The notes under the pieces are model-generated. The model was not told the origin of the DNA, searched no databases, and saw nothing but the letters and a program-made list of their open reading frames with translations. Shown here piece after piece: positions 16,600 through 24,790 of a DNA stretch of 25,447 nt. The DNA lies in the IMG/VR virus record IMGVR_UViG_3300017951_000113, positions 1 to 25,447 of that record. The stretch is one strand, 5' to 3'. Positions within the stretch are counted from its first letter, which is position 1. Each line of letters starts with the position of its first letter. Position numbers and translations under genes: made by a program. The DNA comes from a virus.

Positions 16600-17025
16600 C
16601 TATTGAGTTAAATCGCCCACCTGAGTGCGATAGCGAATCTCGAATTCATTACTAATTACCCCCAGAGTTTCGTCGGCTTCGACGATGTCAAACTCCGTGC
16701 GACTTGGCTGCACGTCAATGGCGTAGCCGCCAAGGGTTAGATCGTTCATGATCTTGCTGTGCAGCGACTCGATGGTGTCATCAGCCGCTTGATCTGGGAT
16801 CGCGGCACGCTCGATCACCACGATCCGCACGCGAAGAGTCCAGTCCAGCGTGGGCAAGCTGGTGTTTTGTTCCGCTATGTCACTGATCGGTTCAATGACA
16901 ATCGCAGGAGACTCGCCACGACTGAGAGGCTCGGCCCTGCTGCGGTAAATCCGCGTGCCAACCCCGCTTGTATTCGCCAAGGCGGTCTTGATGGCCGCCA
17001 TGATGTTTTCGCGCTTAGTAGTCAT
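16600..17025 (-). CDS. Tail completion / tail terminator protein (gpU position)
   Basis: A 141-residue protein, likely the ring that caps the head-proximal end of the tail tube. It sits immediately upstream of the tail tube gene, as lambda U does. It begins MTTKRENIMAAIKTALANTS, then has RIYRSRAEPLSRGESPAIVI, LDWTLRVRIVVIERA and EFEIRYRTQVGDL, an alpha-beta layout of helix then strands seen in tail terminators and in minor tail proteins of this kind. I chose ATG at 17025 because it forms ATGA with the upstream stop; the longer reading adds six residues that overlap the previous gene. It is followed by a 155-base interval that holds one possible small gene. Confidence 0.75.
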   Translation of the reverse strand: MTTKRENIMAAIKTALANTSGVGTRIYRSRAEPLSRGESPAIVIEPISDIAEQNTSLPTLDWTLRVRIVVIERAAIPDQAADDTIESLHSKIMNDLTLGGYAIDVQPSRTEFDIVEADETLGVISNEFEIRYRTQVGDLTQ

Positions 17026-17351
17026 GAGTCGCAAGCCATCCAAATGTTGACACTTTCATCAGCACCAATAGAGGTGCATCGTGTTCTTACATAGCGAACA
17101 ATTCGAGGCTCGTAGTGATGGGCGTAAGAGCCTGTCGACTCGTGAGTTTTCTCTCCATCAAGAGAAAACCAGTTAGTGCCATCAAGGCTGCCCTCGTCGA
17201 TCGTCCTGACATTGCTGCCGACGATCGTGTGCGCAAAGGTGAATTTCGAGCCAGAGACCTCAACCGAGTCAGTGCTGGCGGTCGAGGTCAAGGTGCCAAG
17301 CTCGACAATATTGTCTCTTCGACTGGCCCAAGCACCATAAATTTCAGGCAT
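17022..17351 (-). CDS. Small beta-rich virion protein of unknown role
   Basis: A 109-residue protein between the gpFII-like connector and the tail completion protein, the place of lambda Z, but with no visible similarity to gpZ (about 190 residues). Residues 35-100 show the pattern FTFAHTIVGSNVRTIDEGSL, DGTNWFSL, RIVRYVRTRCTSI, which suggests a beta-sandwich similar in style to the head-cluster protein at 17681-18058 (both have an 'S.DG/N..W/F' strand and a late 'RYVR/RYAR' strand). No signal peptide or membrane segment. Coupled by ATGA overlaps to both neighbours. A structural role at the neck is likely from context only. Confidence 0.7.
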   Translation of the reverse strand: MPEIYGAWASRRDNIVELGTLTSTASTDSVEVSGSKFTFAHTIVGSNVRTIDEGSLDGTNWFSLDGEKTHESTGSYAHHYEPRIVRYVRTRCTSIGADESVNIWMACDS

Positions 17352-17641
17352 CAGTCCTTGGTCAGCATGATCCTCTTCAGCTTACCGTCGTCAATCAACA
17401 TGACCTCTCGCACGGTGTAATCAACACCAGCAACAGTCAATGTGTCCCCGTGGGAGACAGAGCTGAAAACAGAGGCAATCACAGTGACCCTGTAGTCAGT
17501 CGTCAGGACAAGGCCGTCAGCAATAATCTCGTCCGGCTGGTCCAGATAGCCAACACCACTTGCGCTGCTATGGACAACAGTCTCGGTAAAGCCAGGGGTG
17601 TCAAAGAAGGCCGTCAGGTCTTCAGTAAATGAGAGCGCCAT
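17351..17641 (-). CDS. Head-tail connector (gpFII-like)
   Basis: A 96-residue protein resembling the lambda gpFII family, which joins the finished head to the tail. Evidence is the N-terminal SFTEDLTAFFDTPGFTET, and the C-terminal hairpin HGDTLTVAGVDYTVREVMLI followed by DDGKLKRIML, which is the family's characteristic strand pair. I chose the ATG at 17641 (MALSFTEDL); a longer reading would need a TTG start inside the terminator stem. The start lies only three bases after the T-run of that terminator, so both transcription and ribosome access may be limited here. The stop overlaps the next start as ATGA. Confidence 0.85.
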   Translation of the reverse strand: MALSFTEDLTAFFDTPGFTETVVHSSASGVGYLDQPDEIIADGLVLTTDYRVTVIASVFSSVSHGDTLTVAGVDYTVREVMLIDDGKLKRIMLTKD

Positions 17642-17644
17642 ATG

Positions 17645-17668
17645 AAAAAGCCCCCGCAAAGCGGGGGC
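17645..17668 (-). terminator. Intrinsic terminator after the capsid gene cluster
   Basis: On the minus strand this reads GCCCCCGC, a TTT loop, GCGGGGGC, then TTTTT: an 8-base perfect GC stem followed by a T-run. It lies 13 bases after the stop of the head-cluster gene and ends three bases before the next start codon. The G-rich right arm would also be the only Shine-Dalgarno-like element for the next gene. Confidence 0.85.
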
Positions 17669-17680
17669 GGCAAATCAAAA

Positions 17681-18058
17681 TCAGGCGTACTTCTTGCGTG
17701 CTAGGCCAGTCACGCTCACAGCACCTGTGCCAGTGCCACCAGCAACAGTGATGACAACACGCGCATAGCGCTTGATCTCATCGGTGTTGACCACAAGGCT
17801 CTCAACGAGAGCGGTGTTTGCGGTGGTGGTGGTGAAGGCAGCATCAGTGACATCAGCAAAGGTGCTGTTGTCAGAAGAATCCTGCACCTTCACGGCATAG
17901 GTGATGCCAGAGCCGCCGGCTTCAGCATCAAGAATCAGGGTCATGTCGCCTTCGTAGTCCTGAAGGTCGATGCCAGTTTCGTTGCCAGTTGCAGCGACAA
18001 CGTCGTTAGGTGCAAAAGAAAGCACCGTCAGAGTCCGGCGAGTATTGCCGATACCCAT
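17681..18058 (-). CDS. Head-cluster structural protein, possible capsid decoration
   Basis: A protein of 125 residues, rich in Thr, Val, Asp and Gly and predicted by eye to be all beta. It carries AVKVQDSSDNSTFADVTDAA, then DEIKRYARVVITVAG and the ending SVTGLARKKYA. This pattern of a short repeat of strands with 'DSSDNSTF...RYARV' is common in small virion proteins encoded next to major capsid genes, and a decoration role is plausible but not shown. I chose ATG at 18058, which shares a base with the upstream TGA (TGATG) and follows GGAGG by 8 bases. A GTG at 18061 would add one Met. An intrinsic terminator begins 13 bases after its stop. Confidence 0.75.
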   Translation of the reverse strand: MGIGNTRRTLTVLSFAPNDVVAATGNETGIDLQDYEGDMTLILDAEAGGSGITYAVKVQDSSDNSTFADVTDAAFTTTTANTALVESLVVNTDEIKRYARVVITVAGGTGTGAVSVTGLARKKYA

Positions 18059-18288
18059 CACTTAGTCCTCCGTCGAGTGGTTTTAGGCTTTTCCGCCGCC
18101 TCCTCAGAAGGCTCTTCTTTGGGTGCAGCTTTAGCAGCGGCCTTGGGGGCAGCGGCTTCCTCTTTGAACTCAACAGCTTTGCCAAGTCCTAGGAGAGTCA
18201 CTGCATCAGTGTCACTGATTTCGAGAATGGAGCCCGCCTTGACGGGCTCCCCGGAAATCATCACTGACCTCAGAATTTGAACCTTCAT
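18058..18288 (-). CDS. Small head-associated protein, Ala/Lys/Glu-rich tail
   Basis: A 76-residue protein directly after the capsid gene, in the slot of lambda D/FI. Residues 1-42 (MKVQILRSVMISGEPVKAGS then LEISDTDAVTLLGLGKAVEF) form a compact beta-rich domain of a type common in phage head clusters. Residues 43-76 are a low-complexity Ala/Lys/Glu/Pro tail ending in TTRRRTK, which may contact DNA or the capsid interior. No enzymatic motif is visible. It starts 30 bases after the capsid stop, and its TGA stop shares one base with the ATG of the next gene. Its early coding region contains a perfect 8-base inverted repeat (18229-18250). The exact role is unknown. Confidence 0.75.
   Translation of the reverse strand: MKVQILRSVMISGEPVKAGSILEISDTDAVTLLGLGKAVEFKEEAAAPKAAAKAAPKEEPSEEAAEKPKTTRRRTK
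18229..18250 (-). other. Perfect 8-bp inverted repeat within a head gene
   Basis: Within the 76-residue head gene the minus strand reads GGAGCCCG, a 6-base loop (TCAAGG), and CGGGCTCC. There is no T-run, and the repeat lies 38-60 bases after the start codon. It could form an RNA hairpin in the coding region; a functional role is unproven. Confidence 0.55.
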
Positions 18289-18318
18289 GAGTCAGAAGCG
18301 ATTTGACGATTACCTGTA

Positions 18319-20832
18319 TCAGGTGCCGTAGCAGAATGCGCCGGGCTGCTTGACAGCGAAGTCAACATCTTGCAGAGCAATGATGCGGACGGTGCCAGCA
18401 GTTGCACCTGCGTAAGGATCAACGGTCAGATCCAAGCCGGACCACATCGCCATGATCAGCTGCGAGAAGTCACCGAACAGAGCGTCGTTGTTGGCGAGCT
18501 GGTTCGACACGGTCACGGGGTAACCGTTGATTTCGTCGTTCTCGTAGACGAACTGGGCGGTGCCGCTTGCCTTCTCGGTGCTCTTCAGAGCGCCACGGGC
18601 GGAAGCGTTGATGATGTAGCGCAGGGCGCCTGCATCAGCGTTGGCGACGGCAACGTCGGTTTCCATCGCGATGTACTCAGCAAAGGTGCCGAAGCTGGTC
18701 AGAGTTTCGGTGCCGATGCCGGTGGTGTTGATGATGCCCAGAGGCTGGTTAGAGGAACCAGAGCCGTTCAGGCCAACACGGTCAAGCTCAAGAGCCAGGA
18801 CTTGAGCCAGGTCGTCGCGGACCATTTGCTCAACGTCGATGCTGGACTGCAGCAGGAGCTTTCTGGAGTAGTCAACAAAAGCACCACAAGTTTTGGGGCT
18901 GAGATTGACCTGCTCGATGGTCTGCTGGGACTCGGTGGGAGAAGACCCCTCCCCAACCCAATAAGCCGTTGCAGAAGACCCCTGCTTCGGAATTGAGATG
19001 TTGCCGTTGATTCCGCTCAGGGTGGTCATGCCGGCCTGGGCCAGAGCAAGACGGTTGCGGAGCAGATCGATGAAGCTGCCAGACAGCAGAACGTCGTCGA
19101 CGAGGTTGCCACCAGCGGTAGCAGTGCCGACGTTCAGGTCACGACGCAGCACCTCGTTGGGGACCACGATGCCGTTGGAAGAACGCTCGTACTGCTTGGC
19201 AGCGGCGTTGCCGACTTCGATCTCAAACTCAGCTTCCCGGCGAGCGGATTGATCGCCAGGGTTGGCCAGGAAGTTCAGAGCGCGAACAAAGCTGAAGCGC
19301 TTGACTTCCTTCTGAGACAGGCCGATGTCGTTAGAGGTGACATCGGTAGAGCGAATAGGCTGTTCCACTTGGGAGGTTCCGATTTTTTCGAGGAAAGCAG
19401 CACGGGCCTCATCGAGGGAGCTGTCTCCGTCGATCAGCTGACGTGCCAGGTCTGCCATCGAGTGCTGAGCACCCAAGGCGGTGATGGCGGCAACACGGTC
19501 TTTCTCAGCCTTTTTGGCCTCCGACCGGATCACCTCCAGGTTTGGAGTTTGTTCTTCCATCGCAGGAGCGGGGGTAGATGATGCGGTCAGAACCGCTGAA
19601 CGAGTTTCCTGCTCTTCAACAGGATCTTCGTTGTTAATAGTAGTGGCTTCAGGTTGAGAAGATTCAGGCATAGACGGCTCTTTTGAAAGAAGTGATCGGC
19701 CGATCCCAATTGTTGGGTCAGCTGGGATCGAAACCAAGCTCAATTCGTGAGGTGTCCAGCTAGTTGCAAGGACTCCTTCTTCGCGCTGCTCCACGTCATT
19801 GATGGAATAGCCAAACGAAATACCGCGCAAGATGCCGTCTTTCACGTCATCTAAGTACTGCTTGGCGAAATCAGAGCGCGAGAAGCGGATTTTGGCGTAA
19901 GCACGCTTCTTGTCCTCATCCAAGTAGGCCCGCTCAACAACACCCAAGACCTTGTCCGGGTCGTGGTTGAAAAGGAACGGGGCGCCATCGTTGAGGCGCA
20001 TGAAATCAGGAGCACCAGAAGAGTGGCTCAGGACCTCTTCACCGAAATAGCGCTTGACGGGATACTCGGAGCTGAAAGGAAACTCAAAACTCCGCTCGTC
20101 AAGACTGCGGATTTCGGTCGCCTCGGTGCGCTGCATCCGCTCACCAACCACGGCACGCTTCTGCTCGGGCTCTTCGGCGCGAATAGCAGCGATCTTGGTC
20201 AGAGTGCTGAACTTGTGCCCAACCTTCGTATCTGTTGGCTCATCATCTCGATAAAGAGTGATAAGAGCAGCAGGATCATCCTCAGTCCCGGTGATTGTGA
20301 AAGAGGAATCGGGAACATCGATGGTTCCGTCGCGCTCAATCCGATCGATCCGGCCCTCAGCACGGCCACCTGATGAATTCCAAGAGACAAAGTCTCCTGT
20401 CTTGAGAGCGTCAGGCGCCGCTCTTTGCTGTTCCTGCTCCATAGGGCTCAGAAGTTCTTCCTCATTATTGCTAATTAATTGTCTACCCTCTTGAGCTTTT
20501 TTGATCCTCTTGGCTCGCGCATCGGACCAGCTCTTGCCGGCGTCGCCTCCCCAAGCGGCCCATGCCACCCTTCCATTGCTCGGGTAGCCATCCTCTCCAG
20601 GGCTAAATCCCTTGCCCTGCTTGTCGACCGCATGGCGAGCAAACCAAGCCGACATGGTGATCACCGTGTCAGGGCTTAGCTCGTTGCCACTCAGGATCTG
20701 ACTGGCGCGGCGGGCAGCAACCTCAGTGCCGCCGCCCTCGCCATCAGCCTTCCAATCGCGATAACGCTGAGCCTCTGCTCTCATACCCTCGTTGGGCATG
20801 AGGTCGATCTCAACTCCGTTGACGCTTGCCAT
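18319..20832 (-). CDS. TUDOR-domain / prohead protease / major capsid polyprotein
   Basis: One 837-residue open frame with at least four modules. Residues 50-112 hold a motif often seen in phage head proteases (SAWFARHAVDKQ, GRVAWAAWGGDAG). Residues 143-214 match the HVA1/TUDOR-type domain (GDFVSWNSSGGRAEGRID, VGHKFSTLTKI). Residues 232-385 are an HK97-type (S78) prohead protease with likely catalytic His290 (FLFNHD) and Ser339 (RGISFGYSI), and the family ending PHELSLVSIPADP. Residues 430-500 are helical and resemble a scaffolding delta domain. Residues about 555-835 are an HK97-fold major capsid protein (GGNLVDD, YWVGEGSSPTES, QPLGIIN, GDFSQLIMAMWSGLDL). The protease probably cuts itself and the scaffold away during maturation. 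Start: ATG at 20832 behind CGGAG, overlapping the portal gene. Typical families encode protease and capsid separately, although fusions are known. Confidence 0.93.
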   Translation of the reverse strand: MASVNGVEIDLMPNEGMRAEAQRYRDWKADGEGGGTEVAARRASQILSGNELSPDTVITMSAWFARHAVDKQGKGFSPGEDGYPSNGRVAWAAWGGDAGKSWSDARAKRIKKAQEGRQLISNNEEELLSPMEQEQQRAAPDALKTGDFVSWNSSGGRAEGRIDRIERDGTIDVPDSSFTITGTEDDPAALITLYRDDEPTDTKVGHKFSTLTKIAAIRAEEPEQKRAVVGERMQRTEATEIRSLDERSFEFPFSSEYPVKRYFGEEVLSHSSGAPDFMRLNDGAPFLFNHDPDKVLGVVERAYLDEDKKRAYAKIRFSRSDFAKQYLDDVKDGILRGISFGYSINDVEQREEGVLATSWTPHELSLVSIPADPTIGIGRSLLSKEPSMPESSQPEATTINNEDPVEEQETRSAVLTASSTPAPAMEEQTPNLEVIRSEAKKAEKDRVAAITALGAQHSMADLARQLIDGDSSLDEARAAFLEKIGTSQVEQPIRSTDVTSNDIGLSQKEVKRFSFVRALNFLANPGDQSARREAEFEIEVGNAAAKQYERSSNGIVVPNEVLRRDLNVGTATAGGNLVDDVLLSGSFIDLLRNRLALAQAGMTTLSGINGNISIPKQGSSATAYWVGEGSSPTESQQTIEQVNLSPKTCGAFVDYSRKLLLQSSIDVEQMVRDDLAQVLALELDRVGLNGSGSSNQPLGIINTTGIGTETLTSFGTFAEYIAMETDVAVANADAGALRYIINASARGALKSTEKASGTAQFVYENDEINGYPVTVSNQLANNDALFGDFSQLIMAMWSGLDLTVDPYAGATAGTVRIIALQDVDFAVKQPGAFCYGT

Positions 20833-22351
20833 TGCTCCGTTTGCGATTGGGCTGAGGCTCCTCTGATTGAAGCAACTCCAGCTGGACGCCTTCGTCAGTC
20901 AAATCAAGGTCTTTGTCGAGTTTGATTCCGGCTTCAGCTGCAAGCTCTTGCTCGCGAGCAAGCTCGTTGACGTTGTCGTCATAGTCACCACCGGAGTAGG
21001 CGATGATCTGAGCCTTCGTCATGTAGCCGGCCTGCTCCGCCTCGCGGTAAGCCTTGACTTCCTTGAGAGGATCCACCCAGCTCCAGCCACGCGGCATCCA
21101 GCGAGGATTTTCGTACCGCTCAGGACGCAGCTCGTAATCAGGGAAGTTGCAGTAGCCGCTCAGCACCGCAAGCTTCAGCCACTCGCGATAAACCCTCATA
21201 TGAAGGTTGTCGATCAGGTACTTCTGCACCACGCGCCAGTGCTCGCGATCCTCCAGCAGGCTCAAGCGGCTGCTGCTGTAGTTGGTGTCGCTGAAGTCAC
21301 GGCTCAGGGTCTCGTACGAGCAGCCAAATCCAGACGCGAAGCGCCGCACCTTGTTTTTGACAAACATCTCGAACTGCTGGTCCGGCGAGTGGATGTCCGG
21401 GACGGTGATCTGCTCACCGGGTGACAGGTAGCGGAAGGTTCCAGGCTCGAACTCTGCAATCCGCTGGCTGTTCTCAACGTCGTCAGCGATCATCTCGCCT
21501 TCGTTGTTGGTGATGAAGCCCATGATGCTTGCGCCAGCACGGGCGCGGATCACAGCGGCCTCCTCGTAGCCTTGCAGCTGATGGGCATCTGCCATCACGC
21601 TGTGGAACCAAGGCACCCCACGGTTCTGACCCGGACGGTCAGGCATATAGAGGTGAATAACGTCGCTAGCCGGCAAAAAGACGTGCTTGACGTTGGCGCT
21701 GTGATTCCCTGAGAACCAAGTGTCCCCAGGGTGGCGAGTCAAGATCGCGTAGCGAAGCGGACGCCCCCACTCGTTGACCTCGACACCATTGCGCCATTCA
21801 TTGTTTTTGCTCGACGTAGGGCCTTGGTACGACTCATCCAGTAAGTCGCTCTCCAGCATTTGAAGAGCGATCGGCACCTTTGATTCGCCAAATGGGCGCC
21901 TAATGATCCGAAAAAGCGCCTCACCGGCCTCGCACATGGCGCCGGTGGCAAGCCACTCGAAGTCGTGGAAGCTATAGCGACCAGCTACGTCGCAGCTATC
22001 GGCCCTAGTCCAGTAGCCCCACTTTGCCTCAATCTCGCTATTGATCCGGTTGTCCCGCTTGTTGCCGCGCAGCTGGAGGACTTGAGACTGGAGCTTGATG
22101 CCAGTCCCGATCACATTGATCTGAGTCGTTCGCTTGGCTTGGCGAGCGTACGGATTGTTCCGCACCATCTCGCGAGAGCGATCTCGCAAGCGGCGAAGAT
22201 TGGTCCTGATTTCTGAGTCGGCACTGGCCTGCGTCGACAGCCAATCACTGGTTAGGCGTGAAACCATCGCGCCGTTGTACGCGCGTCGAATCACCCGAGG
22301 ATTTGGCTTGCCAAAGCCAAGAAAATCCATGACGCGAGTCCGAATACCCAT
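20810..22351 (-). CDS. Portal protein (lambda gpB family)
   Basis: Forms the dodecameric ring at one capsid vertex through which DNA enters and leaves. Its 513 residues match the lambda gpB family length. Recognisable parts are the basic N-terminus with NNPYARQAKRTTQINVIGTG (65-84), the stem-region motif DRPGQNRGVPW (238-248) typical of this family, RARAGASIMGFI (269-280), and a C-terminal segment WVDPLKEVKAYREAEQAGYM (425-444) seen in portals of this group. The last 30 residues are charged and low in complexity. It starts two bases after the gpW-like gene, behind a GAGG, and its 3' end overlaps the next gene by 23 bases, which suggests translational coupling of portal and capsid genes. Confidence 0.96.
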   Translation of the reverse strand: MGIRTRVMDFLGFGKPNPRVIRRAYNGAMVSRLTSDWLSTQASADSEIRTNLRRLRDRSREMVRNNPYARQAKRTTQINVIGTGIKLQSQVLQLRGNKRDNRINSEIEAKWGYWTRADSCDVAGRYSFHDFEWLATGAMCEAGEALFRIIRRPFGESKVPIALQMLESDLLDESYQGPTSSKNNEWRNGVEVNEWGRPLRYAILTRHPGDTWFSGNHSANVKHVFLPASDVIHLYMPDRPGQNRGVPWFHSVMADAHQLQGYEEAAVIRARAGASIMGFITNNEGEMIADDVENSQRIAEFEPGTFRYLSPGEQITVPDIHSPDQQFEMFVKNKVRRFASGFGCSYETLSRDFSDTNYSSSRLSLLEDREHWRVVQKYLIDNLHMRVYREWLKLAVLSGYCNFPDYELRPERYENPRWMPRGWSWVDPLKEVKAYREAEQAGYMTKAQIIAYSGGDYDDNVNELAREQELAAEAGIKLDKDLDLTDEGVQLELLQSEEPQPNRKRSNGKRQRS

Positions 22352-22353
22352 GA

Positions 22354-22926
22354 TCAGTTGAACCTCACGAACATGTTGCGGGGATTCCCGAGGCCATTAG
22401 CAATCAGCTCGGCCTGTTCTTCGCGCTTGACCTCAGCCTTATACCGAGCCTCAAGCTGAAGAAGATCGGGGAGGTCGTATCTCTTGAGGTTTCTGTTGCC
22501 AATCTTGTATTCCTGAACCGCTCCACCAGCAATCAAGGTCCTGATCGCCGTTTGAATCGCCTCAAGGTCCTTTTTCGCTTGAGTGCGTCCATCAAACTGG
22601 CCCGGATCACCCGTGTAGCTGAGTGATCTTTCGACCTTCAGCTGGCCGTAGCCCAAGGCAAGCGTTTCGCTGCCCTTGGTCGCCAGCGCCTCCCAGTACC
22701 AGTCACCAGCGACAAAATCCGCTGAATCTGAGGCGGAAATCGTGAATTCCCAGCCTGTCTGATACGCAGACCCAGTAGATGTATGTCCGTTTGGCGCTTC
22801 GTTCGTTCTTAGGTAGTACTTGAGGGTCCAGTCACCGCTTGTGACCTCGTTGCCGAAAACATCAGTGGACGGATCATCCCGCCACTTGATCGTGCTTCCG
22901 GCCCGAATCTCGCTTGGGATGTTCAC
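22354..22926 (-). CDS. Head-tail joining protein with gpW-like C-terminus
   Basis: A 190-residue protein in the lambda W slot, between large terminase and portal. Lambda gpW is only 68 residues long. It sits at the portal vertex after DNA packaging and prepares the head for tail attachment. Here the gpW-like part is residues about 118-190: helix (KKDLEAIQTAIRTLIAGGAV), beta hairpin (EYKIGNRNLKRYDL), helix (LPDLLQLEARYKAEVKREE), and an Arg/Phe-rich end (NMFVRFN). The extra N-terminal 110 residues (AGSTIKWRDD, WTLKYYLRT, GDWYWEALATKG) look like a beta-sandwich of unknown role. The start is GTG at 22926, four bases after the terminase stop; MNIPSEIRAG is a plausible N-terminus. The gpW assignment rests on pattern and position, not on an alignment. 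Confidence 0.72.
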   Translation of the reverse strand: MNIPSEIRAGSTIKWRDDPSTDVFGNEVTSGDWTLKYYLRTNEAPNGHTSTGSAYQTGWEFTISASDSADFVAGDWYWEALATKGSETLALGYGQLKVERSLSYTGDPGQFDGRTQAKKDLEAIQTAIRTLIAGGAVQEYKIGNRNLKRYDLPDLLQLEARYKAEVKREEQAELIANGLGNPRNMFVRFN

Positions 22927-22930
22927 GGAA

Positions 22931-24790
22931 CTACCAGCTTTGGACGAAATTACGGCGTTTAGGCCGTTTTTGCTGCTTTGATCCTAGCTGAGGCGCCTGT
23001 TTGGGCTCATTTCGTCGCTCAAACTGATCCCAGATACTTCTGCGGTCATATTTCTGGTACAAACGGTGCAAAGCGGCATACGCATAGACCATTTCGTCTA
23101 GAGCTTCGTTCGCGCTGCCGCTCTTCTTGACCCAGACCCTCTGTGGGTAGCCGTTTTTATAACGAAGGATCTGTCTTTCGGCCGTAAGCTCTTGAAAATA
23201 GGTCGCACCGACTGTTGGGTAAAAATGCAAGTATCCAGGGCCTGGGTCGTTGTGCTTTAGGCGCCCAAAAAGCAAAGATTTGATGGTATCTACGCCAACG
23301 CCAAATAATTGCGTTCCGTTTTTGATCGCACGGCCCCTGCTGTTGACATCAACCTTGGTTGGCTTGCTCAAAGGCGGCTTGCCCTTTTGCCCCATACCCT
23401 TGATCGCGATCACACCCATGGATGCGCGCTCACGCGCGTACTGATACACCTCCTGCGTGTGGTGACCGCCGGAGTCAACACAGCAAACTTCAATGTTTAA
23501 CTGCCTGCCATCTTCTGTCTCGTAAGGCCTCTGAAGTACTTCATCTAGCTGAGCCCAAACTTCTGCCCTTGATGGCGATCCATGCAAGACAATCCGATCG
23601 ACGAGGTACATCTCCTCGTCTCTTGCAACACCCCAAACGGACATACTCAGCCTGTCGTCCTGACAGTCACAACCAGCAGTAAGAAGCAAGACCTCAGCCG
23701 GTGGCATTCCCTGCTTGTATTTCTCATCTGCTGAACGCTGCTGAAGCGACTCGCCGCTCATCTTGCTGGCGTACTCGTCTTCCCAGACCTCTCCGGCAAT
23801 CGTGTTGATCCAAGTCTTTAGCTGCTCAGCGTCGTGCTTCGCATCGATGAATTCTTCTACCAAGTTCGACCACGCAGCGTTTGGCGAGTAGCTGTACGCA
23901 GCCCAAATATGGAAGCCGACGTGCCTGCCATTGCCAGGCGCGGTAGGACGCCACTCGCCACGCTCAACCATCCACCTTTTCTTTGAGTGCGGAATCAGCA
24001 CGCCGCACTTCTCGCATCCATAAGCTGCGGTCGACGGGTCATCGTCGCGCCACTTGATATTTGGCCACTTCAAGTACTGCATGTGCCCGCAGTCAGGACA
24101 TGGCACGAAGTAGCGCATCATGTTCGACTGGTTGTACATCCGCTCAATGCGGCTGAAATCTTTGACCGTCGGCGTAGAGCCCGAGACAATCTTGCGGTTC
24201 CAGTAATACTCAGTCCGTCGAATCCCCAGCTTGATCTGGTCACCCTCAGCACCAGCTGATGCCGGGTAGCCGTCGACCTCATCGAACAAAACGATCCGTC
24301 TGCTGACACGGCGGAAGCCGCGAGGCGAGTTCGCACCGACCAAGCTCAGCGTCCCACCAGGGAACTGCTTTTGCAAAATCGTGTTAGCCCCGTCCTTCGC
24401 CTTTGCCTCACTCACCAAGCCACGAAGACAAGGTGTGTCTCGAAGCATCGGGGCGATTTCTTCCTTGGAGTAGCCCTGGGCGTCTTCGATGGTCGGTTGG
24501 ACCAGCATGATCGGCGCTGGATCCTGGTGGATGTGATACCCGATGACGTGGTTCAGGATCTTGGAGTATCCGACCCTGGCTGACTTCATCACCGTGACCT
24601 GTTCAACATTTGGGTCGGTGATCGCGTCCATGATCCCCTTCTGATATGGAAGGGTTCGCCAACGCCCGCCCTCTGCACTTGACTCAGCGCTGAGAAACGC
24701 ATACTCGTCGGCCCACTCACTAAGGCTCAGCTTTTTCGGCGGCTTGAAGGCTTGCAGCGCCGCACTTTCCAAGACCTCAATTCCAGTCAT
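22931..24790 (-). CDS. Terminase large subunit (GpA family)
   Basis: The ATPase-nuclease motor that cuts concatemeric DNA and pumps it into the prohead; 619 residues, close to lambda gpA. The deviant Walker A, MKSARVGYSK (68-77), is the gpA-type version, and IVLFDEVD (166-173) is Walker B. Four cysteines (C231, C234, C259, C262) form a probable zinc knuckle. The C-terminal nuclease shows the acidic motifs AGCDCQDD (D375), VCCVDSGG (D439) and ANEALDEMVYAYAAL (E562, D565). I chose the ATG at 24790 because it overlaps the upstream TGA as ATGA and follows AGGAGG at good spacing; an upstream in-frame start adds 19 Arg/Gly-rich residues and lacks these signals. The gene order Nu1-A-W-B supports the call. 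Confidence 0.96.
   Translation of the reverse strand: MTGIEVLESAALQAFKPPKKLSLSEWADEYAFLSAESSAEGGRWRTLPYQKGIMDAITDPNVEQVTVMKSARVGYSKILNHVIGYHIHQDPAPIMLVQPTIEDAQGYSKEEIAPMLRDTPCLRGLVSEAKAKDGANTILQKQFPGGTLSLVGANSPRGFRRVSRRIVLFDEVDGYPASAGAEGDQIKLGIRRTEYYWNRKIVSGSTPTVKDFSRIERMYNQSNMMRYFVPCPDCGHMQYLKWPNIKWRDDDPSTAAYGCEKCGVLIPHSKKRWMVERGEWRPTAPGNGRHVGFHIWAAYSYSPNAAWSNLVEEFIDAKHDAEQLKTWINTIAGEVWEDEYASKMSGESLQQRSADEKYKQGMPPAEVLLLTAGCDCQDDRLSMSVWGVARDEEMYLVDRIVLHGSPSRAEVWAQLDEVLQRPYETEDGRQLNIEVCCVDSGGHHTQEVYQYARERASMGVIAIKGMGQKGKPPLSKPTKVDVNSRGRAIKNGTQLFGVGVDTIKSLLFGRLKHNDPGPGYLHFYPTVGATYFQELTAERQILRYKNGYPQRVWVKKSGSANEALDEMVYAYAALHRLYQKYDRRSIWDQFERRNEPKQAPQLGSKQQKRPKRRNFVQSW

Noticed and set aside
18370-18996. 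Long plus-strand frame of 208 codons opposite the capsid region
   Set aside because: It lies wholly opposite a strongly supported capsid gene, with no ribosome site or recognisable domain.
20867-21424. Plus-strand frame of 185 codons opposite the portal gene
   Set aside because: Antisense to a clear portal; no family pattern.
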